Positions 45,202 to 57,174 of a DNA stretch of 64,000 bases are shown piece by piece. Each line of letters begins with the position of its first letter. Position 1 is the stretch's first letter. The notes beneath the pieces are model-generated. The model saw only the letters and a list, made by a program, of their open reading frames with translations. It ran no database searches and was not told the origin of the DNA. The stretch comes from Auanema rhodensis (Eukaryota; Nematoda; Chromadorea; Rhabditida; Rhabditidae), in NCBI GenBank assembly GCA_964057225.1, contig OZ059894.1, positions 8,256,131 through 8,320,130 of the forward strand. The letters run 5' to 3'. A program made the translations under genes and the position numbers.

Positions 45202-45537
45202 CGTTCCGTTATGCTCTCACGTCGATCCTATAGACCAATAAAGCCTACAAGATGAGTGTGATAGTATTCCAGATGTAGCGGTAGATAAAGAGCATAATGG
45301 ATAAACATAAGACTCGAGAAAGAAAGGTTTATTATGTCTACATGATTACAATAAGTTATATAAGTCTACATAAAGATATAAAGTGAAAGAGAGCTAAGAA
45401 AGGAAGACCAACCATCCATAGTCATTCCATAAGGCAAAGCTGAAGTCTGTGTTCCATATGAAGGGCGTGTCGTCCTCTCTCAGCCTCATGTCGTCTGATT
45501 CTAACCCGCCTGCTACGTATTGATTTCCGAATGGAAC

Positions 45538-45538
<1 letters not shown>
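45202..45538 (-). repeat. 5' LTR of element B
   Basis: 337 bp. Transcription in the minus direction would start here. Confidence 0.92.
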
Positions 45539-45572
<34 letters not shown>

Positions 45573-45589
45573 GAGCCCACCCGGGAGCG
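45539..45589 (+). pseudogene. tRNA-Asn(GTT), last 51 nt, split by element B
   Basis: Keeps the anticodon and T arms, the B box and the terminator but has lost the A box and 5' acceptor strand to the insertion. Confidence 0.92.
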
Positions 45590-45795
45590 AAATATTTTTG
45601 GTTTCCACAGTTCCAATAAAGCAAAATTAAAATTTTAATTCATCTACTTACGATCTCATTCATAAATTTTCTAGAAGGATTGGATAAGATAGACCAGAAC
45701 ATCAGAAAATATAGATCATTGACTGATCCAAAACAGAAGTAGAAACTTCACAAGTCTAGATTGTTGAGTATATGTGCTTCCGTGGCGCAATAGGC

Positions 45796-45831
<36 letters not shown>

Positions 45832-46066
45832 GAGCCCACCCGGGAGCGAAACATTTTTGATTTCCACAGTTCAAATTAAGCTTCAAATTGAGCGAAATTA
45901 AAATTTTAATTCATCTACTTACGATCTCATTCATAAATTTTCTAGAAGGATTGGATAAGATAGACCAGAACATCAGAAAATATGGATCATTGACTGATCT
46001 AAAACAGAAGTAGAAACTTCACAAGTCTAGATTGTTGAGTATATGTGCTTCCGTGGCGCAATAGGC

Positions 46067-46102
<36 letters not shown>

Positions 46103-46325
46103 GAGCCCACCCGGGAGCGAAATATTTTTGGTTTCCACAGTTCCAATAAAGCAAAATTAAAATTTTAATTCATCTACTTACGATCTCATTCATAAATTTT
46201 CTAGAAGGATTGGATAAGATAGACCAGAACATCAGAAAATATAGATCATTGACTGATCCAAAACAGAAGTAGAAACTTCACAAGTCTAGATTGTTGAGTA
46301 TATGTGCTTCCGTGGCGCAATAGGC

Positions 46326-46361
<36 letters not shown>

Positions 46362-46564
46362 GAGCCCACCCGGGAGCGAAACATTTTTGGTTTCCACAGT
46401 TCCAATTAAGCAAAATTAAAATTTTAATTCATCTACTTACGATCTCATTCATAAATTTTCTAGAAGGATTGGATAAGATAGACCAGAACATCAGAAAATA
46501 TGGATCATTGACTAATCTAAAACAGAAGTAGAAACTTCACAAGTCTAGATTGTTGAGTATATGT

Positions 46565-46584
46565 GCTTCCGTGGCGCAATAGGC

Positions 46585-46620
<36 letters not shown>

Positions 46621-46637
46621 GAGCAAACCCGGGAGCG
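46565..46637 (+). tRNA. tRNA-Asn(GTT) variant C61A/C62A (first of five)
   Basis: Two T-stem pairs are lost and the end of the B box is changed. Same change at 47613, 47872, 49179 and 53877. Transcription and folding are probably weakened, so these five may be pseudogenes. Confidence 0.85.
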
Positions 46638-46843
46638 AAATATTTTTGGTTTCCACAGTTCCAATTAAGCAAAATTAAAATTTTAATTCATCTACTTACG
46701 ATCTCATTCATAAATTTTCTAGAAGGATTGGATAAGAAAGAGCAGAACTTGGGAAAATACGGATCATTGACTGATCTAAAACAGAAGTAGAAACTTCACA
46801 AGTTTAGATTGTTGAGTATATGTGCTTCCGTGGCGCAATAGGC

Positions 46844-46879
<36 letters not shown>

Positions 46880-47082
46880 GAGCCCACCCGGGAGCGAAAT
46901 ATTTTTGGTTTCCACAGTTCCAATTAAGCAAAATTAAAATTTTAATTCATCTACTTACGATCTCATTCATAAATTTTCTAGAAGGATTGGATAAGATAGA
47001 CCAGAACATCAGAAAATATAGATCATTGACTGATCCAAAACAGAAGTAGAAACTTCACAAGTCTAGATTGTTGAGTATATGT

Positions 47083-47102
47083 GCTTTCGTGGCGCAATAG
47101 GC

Positions 47103-47138
<36 letters not shown>

Positions 47139-47155
47139 GAGCCCACCCGGGAGCG
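47083..47155 (+). tRNA. tRNA-Asn(GTT) variant C5T (first of three)
   Basis: Acceptor pair 5-68 becomes U-G, so the fold survives. Same change at 49697 and 54395, each time as the unit after the same neighbour, showing a duplicated block. Confidence 0.9.
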
Positions 47156-47373
47156 AAACATTTTTGATTTCCACAGTTCAAATTAAGCTTCAAATTGAGC
47201 AAAATTAAAATTTTAATTCCTCTACTTACGATCTCATTCATAAATTTTCTAGAAGGATTGGATAAAATAGACCAGAACATCAGAAAATATGGATCATTGA
47301 CTGATCTAAAACAGAAGTAGAAACTTCACAAGTCTAGATTGTTGAGTATATGTGCTTCCGTGGCGCAATAGGC

Positions 47374-47409
<36 letters not shown>

Positions 47410-47632
47410 GAGCCCACCCGGGAGCGAAATATTTTTGGTTTCCACAGTTCCAATAAAGCAAAATTAAAATTTTAATTCATCTACTTACGATCTCATTCAT
47501 AAATTTTCTAGAAGGATTGGATAAGATAGACCAGAACATCAGAAAATATAGATCATTGACTGATCTAAAACAGAAGTAGAAACTTCACAAGTCTAGATTG
47601 TTGAGTATATGTGCTTCCGTGGCGCAATAGGC

Positions 47633-47668
<36 letters not shown>

Positions 47669-47891
47669 GAGCAAACCCGGGAGCGAAATATTTTTGGTTT
47701 CCACAGTTCCAATTAAGCAAAATTAAAATTTTAATTCATCTACTTACGATCTCCTTCATAAATTTTCTAGAAGGATTGGATAAGATAGACCAGAACATCA
47801 GAAAATATAGATCATTGACTGATCTAAAACAGAAGTAGAAACTTCACAAGTCTAGATTGTTGAGTATATGTGCTTCCGTGGCGCAATAGGC

Positions 47892-47927
<36 letters not shown>

Positions 47928-48150
47928 GAGCAAACCCGGGAGCGAAATATTTTTGGTTTCCACAGTTCCAATTAAGCAAAATTAAAATTTTAATTCATCT
48001 ACTTACGATCTCATTCATAAATTTTCTAGAAGGATTGGATAAGATAGACCAGAACATCAGAAAATATGGATCATTGACTGATCTAAAACAGAAGTAGAAA
48101 CTTCACAAGTCTAGATTGTTGAGTATATGTGCTTCCGTGGCGCAATAGGC

Positions 48151-48186
<36 letters not shown>

Positions 48187-48409
48187 GAGCCCACCCGGGA
48201 GCGAAATATTTTTGGTTTCCACAGTTCCAATAAAGCAAAATTAAAATTTTAATTCATCTACTTACGATCTCATTCATAAATTTTCTAGAAGGATTGGATA
48301 AAATAGACCAGAACATCAGAAAATTTGGATCATTGACTGATCTAAAACAGAAGTAGAAACTTCACAAGTCTAGATTGTTGAGTATATGTGCTTCCGTGGC
48401 GCAATAGGC

Positions 48410-48445
<36 letters not shown>

Positions 48446-48680
48446 GAGCCCACCCGGGAGCGAAACATTTTTGATTTCCACAGTTCAAATTAAGCTTCAA
48501 ATTGAGCGAAATTAAAATTTTAATTCATCTACTTACGATCTCATTCATAAATTTTCTAGAAGGATTGGATAAGATAGACCAGAACATCAGAAAATATGGA
48601 TCATTGACTGATCTAAAACAGAAGTAGAAACTTCACAAGTCTAGATTGTTGAGTATATGTGCTTCCGTGGCGCAATAGGC

Positions 48681-48716
<36 letters not shown>

Positions 48717-48939
48717 GAGCCCACCCGGGAGCGAAATATTTTTGGTTTCCACAGTTCCAATAAAGCAAAATTAAAATTTTAATTCATCTACTTACGATCT
48801 CATTCATAAATTTTCTAGAAGGATTGGATAAGATAGACCAGAACATCAGAAAATATAGATCATTGACTGATCCAAAACAGAAGTAGAAACTTCACAAGTC
48901 TAGATTGTTGAGTATATGTGCTTCCGTGGCGCAATAGGC

Positions 48940-48975
<36 letters not shown>

Positions 48976-49198
48976 GAGCCCACCCGGGAGCGAAATATTT
49001 TTGGTTTCCACAGTTCCAATTAAGCAAAATTAAAATTTTAATTCATCTACTTACGATCTCATTCATAAATTTTCTAGAAGGATTGGATAAGATAGACCAG
49101 AACATCAGAAAATATGGATCATTGACTAATCTAAAACAGAAGTAGAAACTTCACAAGTCTAGATTGTTGAGTATATGTGCTTCCGTGGCGCAATAGGC

Positions 49199-49234
<36 letters not shown>

Positions 49235-49457
49235 GAGCAAACCCGGGAGCGAAATATTTTTGGTTTCCACAGTTCCAATTAAGCAAAATTAAAATTTTAA
49301 TTCATCTACTTACGATCTCATTCATAAATTTTCTAGAAGGATTGGATAAGAAAGAGCAGAACTTGGGAAAATACGGATCATTGACTGATCTAAAACAGAA
49401 GTAGAAACTTCACAAGTTTAGATTGTTGAGTATATGTGCTTCCGTGGCGCAATAGGC

Positions 49458-49493
<36 letters not shown>

Positions 49494-49716
49494 GAGCCCA
49501 CCCGGGAGCGAAATATTTTTGGTTTCCACAGTTCCAATTAAGCAAAATTAAAATTTTAATTCATCTACTTACGATCTCATTCATAAATTTTCTAGAAGGA
49601 TTGGATAAGATAGACCAGAACATCAGAAAATATAGATCATTGACTGATCCAAAACAGAAGTAGAAACTTCACAAGTCTAGATTGTTGAGTATATGTGCTT
49701 TCGTGGCGCAATAGGC

Positions 49717-49752
<36 letters not shown>

Positions 49753-49987
49753 GAGCCCACCCGGGAGCGAAAAATTTTTGATTTCCACAGTTCAAATTAA
49801 GCTTCAAATTGAGCAAAATTAAAATTTTAATTCATCTACTTACGATCTCATTCATAAATTTTCTAGAAGGATTGGATAAGATAGACCAGAACATCAGAAA
49901 ATATAGATCATTGACTGATCCAAAACAGAAGTAGAAACTTCACAAGTCTAGATTGTTGAGTATATGTGCTTCCGTGGCGCAATAGGC

Positions 49988-50023
<36 letters not shown>

Positions 50024-50246
50024 GAGCCCACCCGGGAGCGAAATATTTTTGGTTTCCACAGTTCCAATTAAGCAAAATTAAAATTTTAATTCATCTACTT
50101 ACGATCTCCTTCATAAATTTTCTAGAAGGATTGGATAAGATAGACCAGAACATCAGAAAATATGGATCATTGACTGATCTAAAACAGAAGTAGAAACTTC
50201 ACAAGTCTAGATTGTTGAGTATATGTGCTTCCGTGGCGCAATAGGC

Positions 50247-50282
<36 letters not shown>

Positions 50283-50505
50283 GAGCCCACCCGGGAGCGA
50301 AATATTTTTGGTTTCCACAGTTCCAATTAAGCAAAATTAAAATTTTAATTCATCTACTTACGATCTCATTCATAAATTTTCTAGAAGGATTGGATAAGAT
50401 AGACCAGAACATCAGAAAATATGGATCATTGACTGATCTAAAACAGAAGTAGAAACTTCACAAGTCTAGATTGTTGAGTATATGTGCTTCCGTGGCGCAA
50501 TAGGC

Positions 50506-50541
<36 letters not shown>

Positions 50542-50764
50542 GAGCCCACCCGGGAGCGAAACATTTTTGGTTTCCACAGTTCCAATTAAGCAAAATTAAA
50601 ATTTTAATTCATCTACTTACGATCTCCTTCATAAATTTTCTAGAAGGATTGGATAAGATAGACCAGAACATCAGAAAATATGGATCATTGACTGATCTAA
50701 AACAGAAGTAGAAACTTCACAAGTCTAGATTGTTGAGTATATGTGCTTCCGTGGCGCAATAGGC

Positions 50765-50800
<36 letters not shown>

Positions 50801-51023
50801 GAGCCCACCCGGGAGCGAAATATTTTTGGTTTCCACAGTTCCAATTAAGCAAAATTAAAATTTTAATTCATCTACTTACGATCTCATTCATAAATTTTCT
50901 AGAAGGATTGGATAAGATAGACCAGAACATCAGAAAATATGGATCATTGACTGATCTAAAACAGAAGTAGAAACTTCACAAGTCTAGATTGTTGAGTATA
51001 TGTGCTTCCGTGGCGCAATAGGC

Positions 51024-51059
<36 letters not shown>

Positions 51060-51282
51060 GAGCCCACCCGGGAGCGAAACATTTTTGGTTTCCACAGTTC
51101 CAATTAAGCAAAATTAAAATTTTAATTCATCTACTTACGATCTCCTTCATAAATTTTCTAGAAGGATTGGATAAGATAGACCAGAACATCAGAAAATATG
51201 GATCATTGACTGATCTAAAACAGAAGTAGAAACTTCACAAGTCTAGATTGTTGAGTATATGTGCTTCCGTGGCGCAATAGGC

Positions 51283-51318
<36 letters not shown>

Positions 51319-51541
51319 GAGCCCACCCGGGAGCGAAACATTTTTGATTTCCACAGTTCCAATTAAGCAAAATTAAAATTTTAATTCATCTACTTACGAT
51401 CTCATTCATAAATTTTCTAGAAGGATTGGATAAGATAGACCAGAACATCAGAAAATATGGATCATTGACTAATCTAAAACAGAAGTAGAAACTTCACAAG
51501 TCTAGATTGTTGAGTATATGTGCTTCCGTGGCGCAATAGGC

Positions 51542-51577
<36 letters not shown>

Positions 51578-51800
51578 GAGCCCACCCGGGAGCGAAATAT
51601 TTTTGGTTTCCACAGTTCCAATTAAGCAAAATTAAAATTTTAATTCATCTACTTACGATCTCATTCATAAATTTTCTAGAAGGATTGGATAAGATAGACC
51701 AGAACATCAGAAAATATGGATCATTGACTGATCTAAAACAGAAGTAGAAACTTCACAAGTCTAGATTGTTGAGTATATGTGCTTCCGTGGCGCAATAGGC

Positions 51801-51836
<36 letters not shown>

Positions 51837-52059
51837 GAGCCCACCCGGGAGCGAAATATTTTTGGTTTCCACAGTTCCAATTAAGCAAAATTAAAATTTT
51901 AATTCATCTACTTACGATCTCATTCATAAATTTTCTAGAAGGATTGGATAAGATAGACCAGAACATCAGAAAATATGGATCATTGACTGATCTAAAACAG
52001 AAGTAGAAACTTCACAAGTCTAGATTGTTGATTATATGTGCTTCCGTGGCGCAATAGGC

Positions 52060-52095
<36 letters not shown>

Positions 52096-52318
52096 GAGCC
52101 CACCCGGGAGCGAAACATTTTTGGTTTCCACAGTTCCAATTAAGCAAAATTAAAATTTTAATTCATCTACTTACGATCTCCTTCATAAATTTTCTAGAAG
52201 GATTGGATAAGATAGACCAGAACATCAGAAAATATGGATCATTGACTGATCTAAAACAGAAGTAGAATCTTCACAAGTCTAGATTGTTGAGTATATGTGC
52301 TTCCGTGGCGCAATAGGC

Positions 52319-52354
<36 letters not shown>

Positions 52355-52589
52355 GAGCCCACCCGGGAGCGAAACATTTTTGATTTCCACAGTTCAAATT
52401 AAGCTTCAAATTGAGCAAAATTAAAATTTTAATTCCTCTACTTACGATCTCATTCATAAATTTACTAGAAGGATTGGATAAAATAGACCAGAACATCAGA
52501 AAATATGGATCATTGACTGATCTAAAACAGAAGTAGAAACTTCACAAGTCTAGATTGTTGAGTATATGTGCTTCCGTGGCGCAATAGGC

Positions 52590-52625
<36 letters not shown>

Positions 52626-52848
52626 GAGCCCACCCGGGAGCGAAATATTTTTGGTTTCCACAGTTCCAATTAAGCGAAATTAAAATTTTAATTCATTTAC
52701 TTGCGATCTCATTCATAAATTTTCTAGAAGGATTGGATAAGATAGACCAGAACATCAGAAAATATGGATCATTGACTGATCTAAAACAGAAGTAGAAACT
52801 TCACAAGTCTAGATTGTTGAGTATATGTGCTTCCGTGGCGCAATAGGC

Positions 52849-52884
<36 letters not shown>

Positions 52885-53107
52885 GAGCCCACCCGGGAGC
52901 GAAATATTTTTGGTTTCCACAGTTCCAATAAAGCAAAATTAAAATTTTAATTCATCTACTTACGATCTCATTCATAAATTTTCTAGAAGGATTGGATAAG
53001 ATAGACCAGAACATCAGAAAATATGGATCATTGACTGATCTAAAACAGAAGTAGAAACTTCACAAGTCTAGATTGTTGAGTATATGTGCTTCCGTGGCGC
53101 AATAGGC

Positions 53108-53143
<36 letters not shown>

Positions 53144-53378
53144 GAGCCCACCCGGGAGCGAAACATTTTTGATTTCCACAGTTCAAATTAAGCTTCAAAT
53201 TGAGCGAAATTAAAATTTTAATTCATCTACTTACGATCTCTTTCATAAATTTTCTAGAAGGATTGGATAAGATAGACCAGAACATCAGAAAATATGGATC
53301 ATTGACTGATCTAAAACAGAAGTAGAAACTTCACAAGTCTAGATTGTTGAGTATATGTGCTTCCGTGGCGCAATAGGC

Positions 53379-53414
<36 letters not shown>

Positions 53415-53637
53415 GAGCCCACCCGGGAGCGAAATATTTTTGGTTTCCACAGTTCCAATAAAGCAAAATTAAAATTTTAATTCATCTACTTACGATCTCA
53501 TTCATAAATTTTCTAGAAGGATTGGATAAGATAGACCAGAACATCAGAAAATATAGATCATTGACTGATCCAAAACAGAAGTAGAAACTTCACAAGTCTA
53601 GATTGTTGAGTATATGTGCTTCCGTGGCGCAATAGGC

Positions 53638-53673
<36 letters not shown>

Positions 53674-53896
53674 GAGCCCACCCGGGAGCGAAATATTTTT
53701 GGTTTCCACAGTTCCAATTAAGCAAAATTAAAATTTTAATTCATCTACTTACGATCTCATTCATAAATTTTCTAGAAGGATTGGATAAGATAGACCAGAA
53801 CATCAGAAAATATGGATCATTGACTAATCTAAAACAGAAGTAGAAACTTCACAAGTCTAGATTGTTGAGTATATGTGCTTCCGTGGCGCAATAGGC

Positions 53897-53932
<36 letters not shown>

Positions 53933-54155
53933 GAGCAAACCCGGGAGCGAAATATTTTTGGTTTCCACAGTTCCAATTAAGCAAAATTAAAATTTTAATT
54001 CATCTACTTACGATCTCATTCATAAATTTTCTAGAAGGATTGGATAAGATAGACCAGAACATCAGAAAATATGGATCATTGACTGATCTAAAACAGAAGT
54101 AGAAACTTCACAAGTTTAGATTGTTGAGTATATGTGCTTCCGTGGCGCAATAGGC

Positions 54156-54191
<36 letters not shown>

Positions 54192-54414
54192 GAGCCCACC
54201 CGGGAGCGAAATATTTTTGGTTTCCACAGTTCCAATTAAGCAAAATTAAAATTTTAATTCATCTACTTACGATCTCATTCATAAATTTTCTAGAAGGATT
54301 GGATAAGATAGACCAGAACATCAGAAAATATAGATCATTGACTGATCCAAAACAGAAGTAGAAACTTCACAAGTCTAGATTGTTGAGTATATGTGCTTTC
54401 GTGGCGCAATAGGC

Positions 54415-54450
<36 letters not shown>

Positions 54451-54685
54451 GAGCCCACCCGGGAGCGAAACATTTTTGATTTCCACAGTTCAAATTAAGC
54501 TTCAAATTGAGCAAAATTAAAATTTTAATTCATCTACTTACGATCTCATTCATAAATTTTCTAGAAGGATTGGATAAGATAGACCAGAACATCAGAAAAT
54601 ATAGATCATTGACTGATCCAAAACAGAAGTAGAAACTTCACAAGTCTAGATTGTTGAGTATATGTGCTTCCGTGGCGCAATAGGC

Positions 54686-54721
<36 letters not shown>

Positions 54722-54849
54722 GAGCCCACCCGGGAGCGAAATATTTTTGGTTTCCACAGTTCCAATTAAGCAAAATTAAAATTTTAATTCATCTACTTAC
54801 GATCTCATTCATAAATTTTCTAGAAGGATTGGATAAGATAGACCAGAAC

Positions 54850-54853
54850 ATCA
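54850..54853 (-). repeat. Target-site duplication of element D, left copy
   Basis: ATCA, repeated at 59009-59012 beyond the right LTR. Confidence 0.75.
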
Positions 54854-55266
54854 CGTTCCATGGTGGTTCCCCAGGGTTCCGGCTGGGTAACCACATGGAA
54901 TTACTTTCTTTTCTTCCAAATATAAATGATAAAGAGTATAGAGAGAAAGGTTTATTTATGATAAAGTATACAAATTACAATAATAAAAGTTACATAATGA
55001 TTCCTAGTCGCAGCCCAAAGGATTCGTAAGGAAACCTTATATAGTATTCCTTACGAGCATAAAAAGTGGTTATATCAGGTCCGCGGAACTTGGTTCCGCT
55101 TGAATTGGGCTTTCTTTAATTAAACTTAATATGAAAATGTGTTCGTTCATTGTTGCATTGAATTCCTGTTTCTCAAATGTAGCGTCAGCTATTTGTTTTT
55201 ATAATGTTCCGTTTTATAAGCGATTGACGTTGTCAATCGCTCTACTTATAGGACACGTATGGAACA
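54854..55266 (-). repeat. 3' LTR of element D
   Basis: 413 bp and unlike A/B LTRs apart from the ends. It contains three perfect hairpins: 55025-55055 (9 bp), 55083-55099 (7 bp) and 55220-55240 (9 bp). Confidence 0.85.
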
Positions 55267-55469
55267 TGCCTAATATCGAAAAAGTAGCTGACCTCAGCTA
55301 CATCGAGAAAGTGAAATTCCATGCAAATGTGAAAGTTGTATGAAATGTTTCAAAAAATAAAAGAATACTGATAATACAGAACAATTTTATGAGAAAAAAT
55401 AAAAGGAAAACAATGTAATTACAAAATAATATATCATATATCATACTGGGAATCTTTCAAAAGTTCTTT
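55267..55469 (-). other. 3' untranslated part of element D
   Basis: AT-rich, no gene seen. Like A and B it ends in GGCA directly before the LTR. Confidence 0.5.
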
Positions 55470-56072
55470 TTAGTATTCTTCATAATACTGGTGTATCTCT
55501 GGTAATGGTGATGATCCTAGGTCGTGGAGAAGATCCATAGTCTTGTTGCATAAATTCGTTTTTCTTTCCATTTCTTCCTTGGTGGTTGCTGGTGATGCCA
55601 GAAATATTTGTAGAGCATTTATAATGCTTTTTCTTGCCTCTGTGGATGGCAGTTCGCTGCAATGTTGCAGGCTCCATTCTTGATAGGCCGAATGGGTCTC
55701 AGCAATAATCCAGTTTGGTGTCTGCTGTTCTGGTGAATCGCAACTAGGTGAATAACCTAGTTGGTCCCTTAGTTCAGCAATGGCATCTCGGATGACTCCT
55801 GCTGTGTTGGTCCATGGTCCTATGCAGTGGTCAACCTCCGACAGTTGATCCTTGTCGTATTGGTAACATAGGATTTTGAGCGTTTCAGTACTGGTGTTCG
55901 CTCTTGTTAGTCCTTGAACTAACTCTTTCAGGATCTTCTCTTTCCTGGGGCGGTTGGCGATGGTATTGGCGCCTAGCTGCTTCAATTCTCTTACTAATAG
56001 TTGAATTGAAAGCCATCTCTTTTTGGCCATCATGAGGGGAATTTCGACGGCTTCAGGGAGTTGGGTGGACAT
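55470..56072 (-). CDS. Unknown 200-residue protein of element D
   Basis: Starts at a true ATG and ends in a Tyr/Glu-rich tail. The protein appears soluble and mainly helical, with no signal peptide, membrane segment, zinc knuckle or catalytic motif that I can see. It has Cys at scattered positions only. I do not recognise the family. Its place at the 3' end of an element that lacks pol could suit a Gag-like or accessory role, but nothing in the sequence proves it. Codon use is unremarkable and the frame has no internal stop, which suggests it has been under selection or is young. The segment 55743-55763 contains a perfect 8-bp inverted repeat. Confidence 0.6.
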   Translation of the reverse strand: MSTQLPEAVEIPLMMAKKRWLSIQLLVRELKQLGANTIANRPRKEKILKELVQGLTRANTSTETLKILCYQYDKDQLSEVDHCIGPWTNTAGVIRDAIAELRDQLGYSPSCDSPEQQTPNWIIAETHSAYQEWSLQHCSELPSTEARKSIINALQIFLASPATTKEEMERKTNLCNKTMDLLHDLGSSPLPEIHQYYEEY

Positions 56073-56437
56073 TGTTATCTTTGTTACTGTTTTCTGTCCT
56101 TTTTATCCTTTTTAAAACTAGGTCGGTCTGTTCCTTCCTTTTTGTCGCCTCCTTTTTGACCAGTTAGGTGAAAAAAAATGATGAAGATTGTTGATTAAAA
56201 CTTTGCAGTGATTTTTGAAAGATTCCAAGTATGATGTATAATTTTATTTTGAAATTTTGGTTATTGATACAATATTTTTATGAGAGTGAAAAAATAAAAA
56301 TGTACAATAATTTGTGTAGAATTTCATGTATTACTTAAATGAGAAAAAAAAATTATATATAGGTTCAAGTTTAGATGAAAATTATGAAAATGGTATTATA
56401 CTTTTTGTGATTTTTATATAGAAATTATGGATTTTTA
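56073..56437 (-). other. Gap between open frames of element D
   Basis: Very AT-rich with no open frame. It could be an intron or untranslated spacer. No clear splice signals can be assigned. Confidence 0.35.
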
Positions 56438-56822
56438 CTATTGTTCTAGCTTCTTACTTGTAGTCCCAATAACTGTTGATGGTCTTTTCTTATGGATGAC
56501 TGGTACTGTTGGTGCCACGAAGTTTGGGTCCGGGATCTGACTCTTCGAAACTCTCTTCTTCGGCTCTGTTACTGGTATGGTGCTGTGATACCTTATCGGC
56601 ACATGATAAGGCTTTGCTGGCGTTGTAGGAGAATTATCTTCTAATCCCAATGCCAATTTAAGTGCTGAACTCCATTTCTTAATTGTGGGTGGCTCCTTCT
56701 TCCGTTCCTCATACAATTCTTTTCTTGCGTTTTCTTCTATTTTCTCTGATAGTTTGGTGAATTTCGAGGAAGAGGAGAAGAAAGAATAGCAGTATTTGGG
56801 TATGAAAATGATATTTGAGAAT
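56438..56822 (-). CDS. Second open frame of element D, overlapping the first in the -1 frame
   Basis: The first ATG-independent open stretch begins after a stop near 56825 and closes at 56438. The last 92 codons contain Lys/Glu- and Pro-rich sequence with KKR-type basic clusters. It overlaps the 145-codon frame by about 90 bp in the -1 frame and has no ATG before the overlap. It is therefore probably the continuation of that protein, through either a mutation or recoding. No canonical slippery heptamer is visible in the overlap. Function not recognised. Confidence 0.45.
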
Positions 56823-57174
56823 AATCTTTACAAGGGGAAGTATTTGTGCTAACATAGCTAGAGCTTTTGATAACGTTAGAATTGCGTTTAGGAGTTTGTT
56901 TGTTAATAGACGTTTTAATTTTACTAAGAGTAATAGCGTGGCGAGAAGTTTTGATAGCTGTTGTGCCTATTTTTTTCGCGGGGGTACCCGGTATAGCGGG
57001 TGGTTTCTTTGCAGCAGTAGGTCGGCGCTTCGTGTCCGGCTCATAAACATTTGGAGGTCCTCTTTTTCTTTGATTCCGCTCGAGTACTGGCTCGACGTGC
57101 GTATCATTACCGGGGGCTGCGCTCTGTGGATTTGATTTATCCTGCGGAGGATTTTTACTCTTCGAGTCCGTCAT
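56737..57174 (-). CDS. First open frame of element D: basic, disordered 145-residue protein
   Basis: Starts at a true ATG just after the leader, the place where Gag begins in A, B and E. The product is rich in Lys, Pro, Ser, Thr and Asn, has several basic clusters (RKR, KRR, KK) and no predicted fold. It could be the disordered N-terminus of a Gag-like protein continued by the overlapping frame at 56438-56822. I find no residue-level similarity to B's Gag. Confidence 0.5.
   Translation of the reverse strand: MTDSKSKNPPQDKSNPQSAAPGNDTHVEPVLERNQRKRGPPNVYEPDTKRRPTAAKKPPAIPGTPAKKIGTTAIKTSRHAITLSKIKTSINKQTPKRNSNVIKSSSYVSTNTSPCKDYSQISFSYPNTAILSSPLPRNSPNYQRK

Larger units (their letters stand above)
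34073..45538 (-). mobile_element. Element B: full-length Gypsy-type LTR element with a gag-env-pol polyprotein
   Basis: 11,466 bp with two 337-bp LTRs that look identical, a 4-bp target duplication (CGCG), a 1.4-kb leader, one 2,894-codon frame and a 0.7-kb 3' part. The uninterrupted frame and matching LTRs mark it as recent and possibly still active. Ty3/Gypsy assignment rests on the RT, RNase H, integrase order and the 4-bp duplication. It split a tRNA-Asn gene in the D arm. Confidence 0.92.
45590..54853 (+). tRNA. Array block 4: 35 tRNA-Asn(GTT) genes
   Basis: Gene starts: 45776, 46047, 46306, 46565, 46824, 47083, 47354, 47613, 47872, 48131, 48390, 48661, 48920, 49179, 49438, 49697, 49968, 50227, 50486, 50745, 51004, 51263, 51522, 51781, 52040, 52299, 52570, 52829, 53088, 53359, 53618, 53877, 54136, 54395, 54666. 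Variants: 46565, 47613, 47872, 49179, 53877 (CC to AA at 61-62); 47083, 49697, 54395 (C5T). The block ends 115 bp after the last gene, where element D entered with an ATCA duplication. Confidence 0.95.

Noticed and set aside
55480..55677. 65-codon frame inside the 200-codon gene of element D
   Set aside because: An overlapping alternative frame without its own start context or recognisable product.
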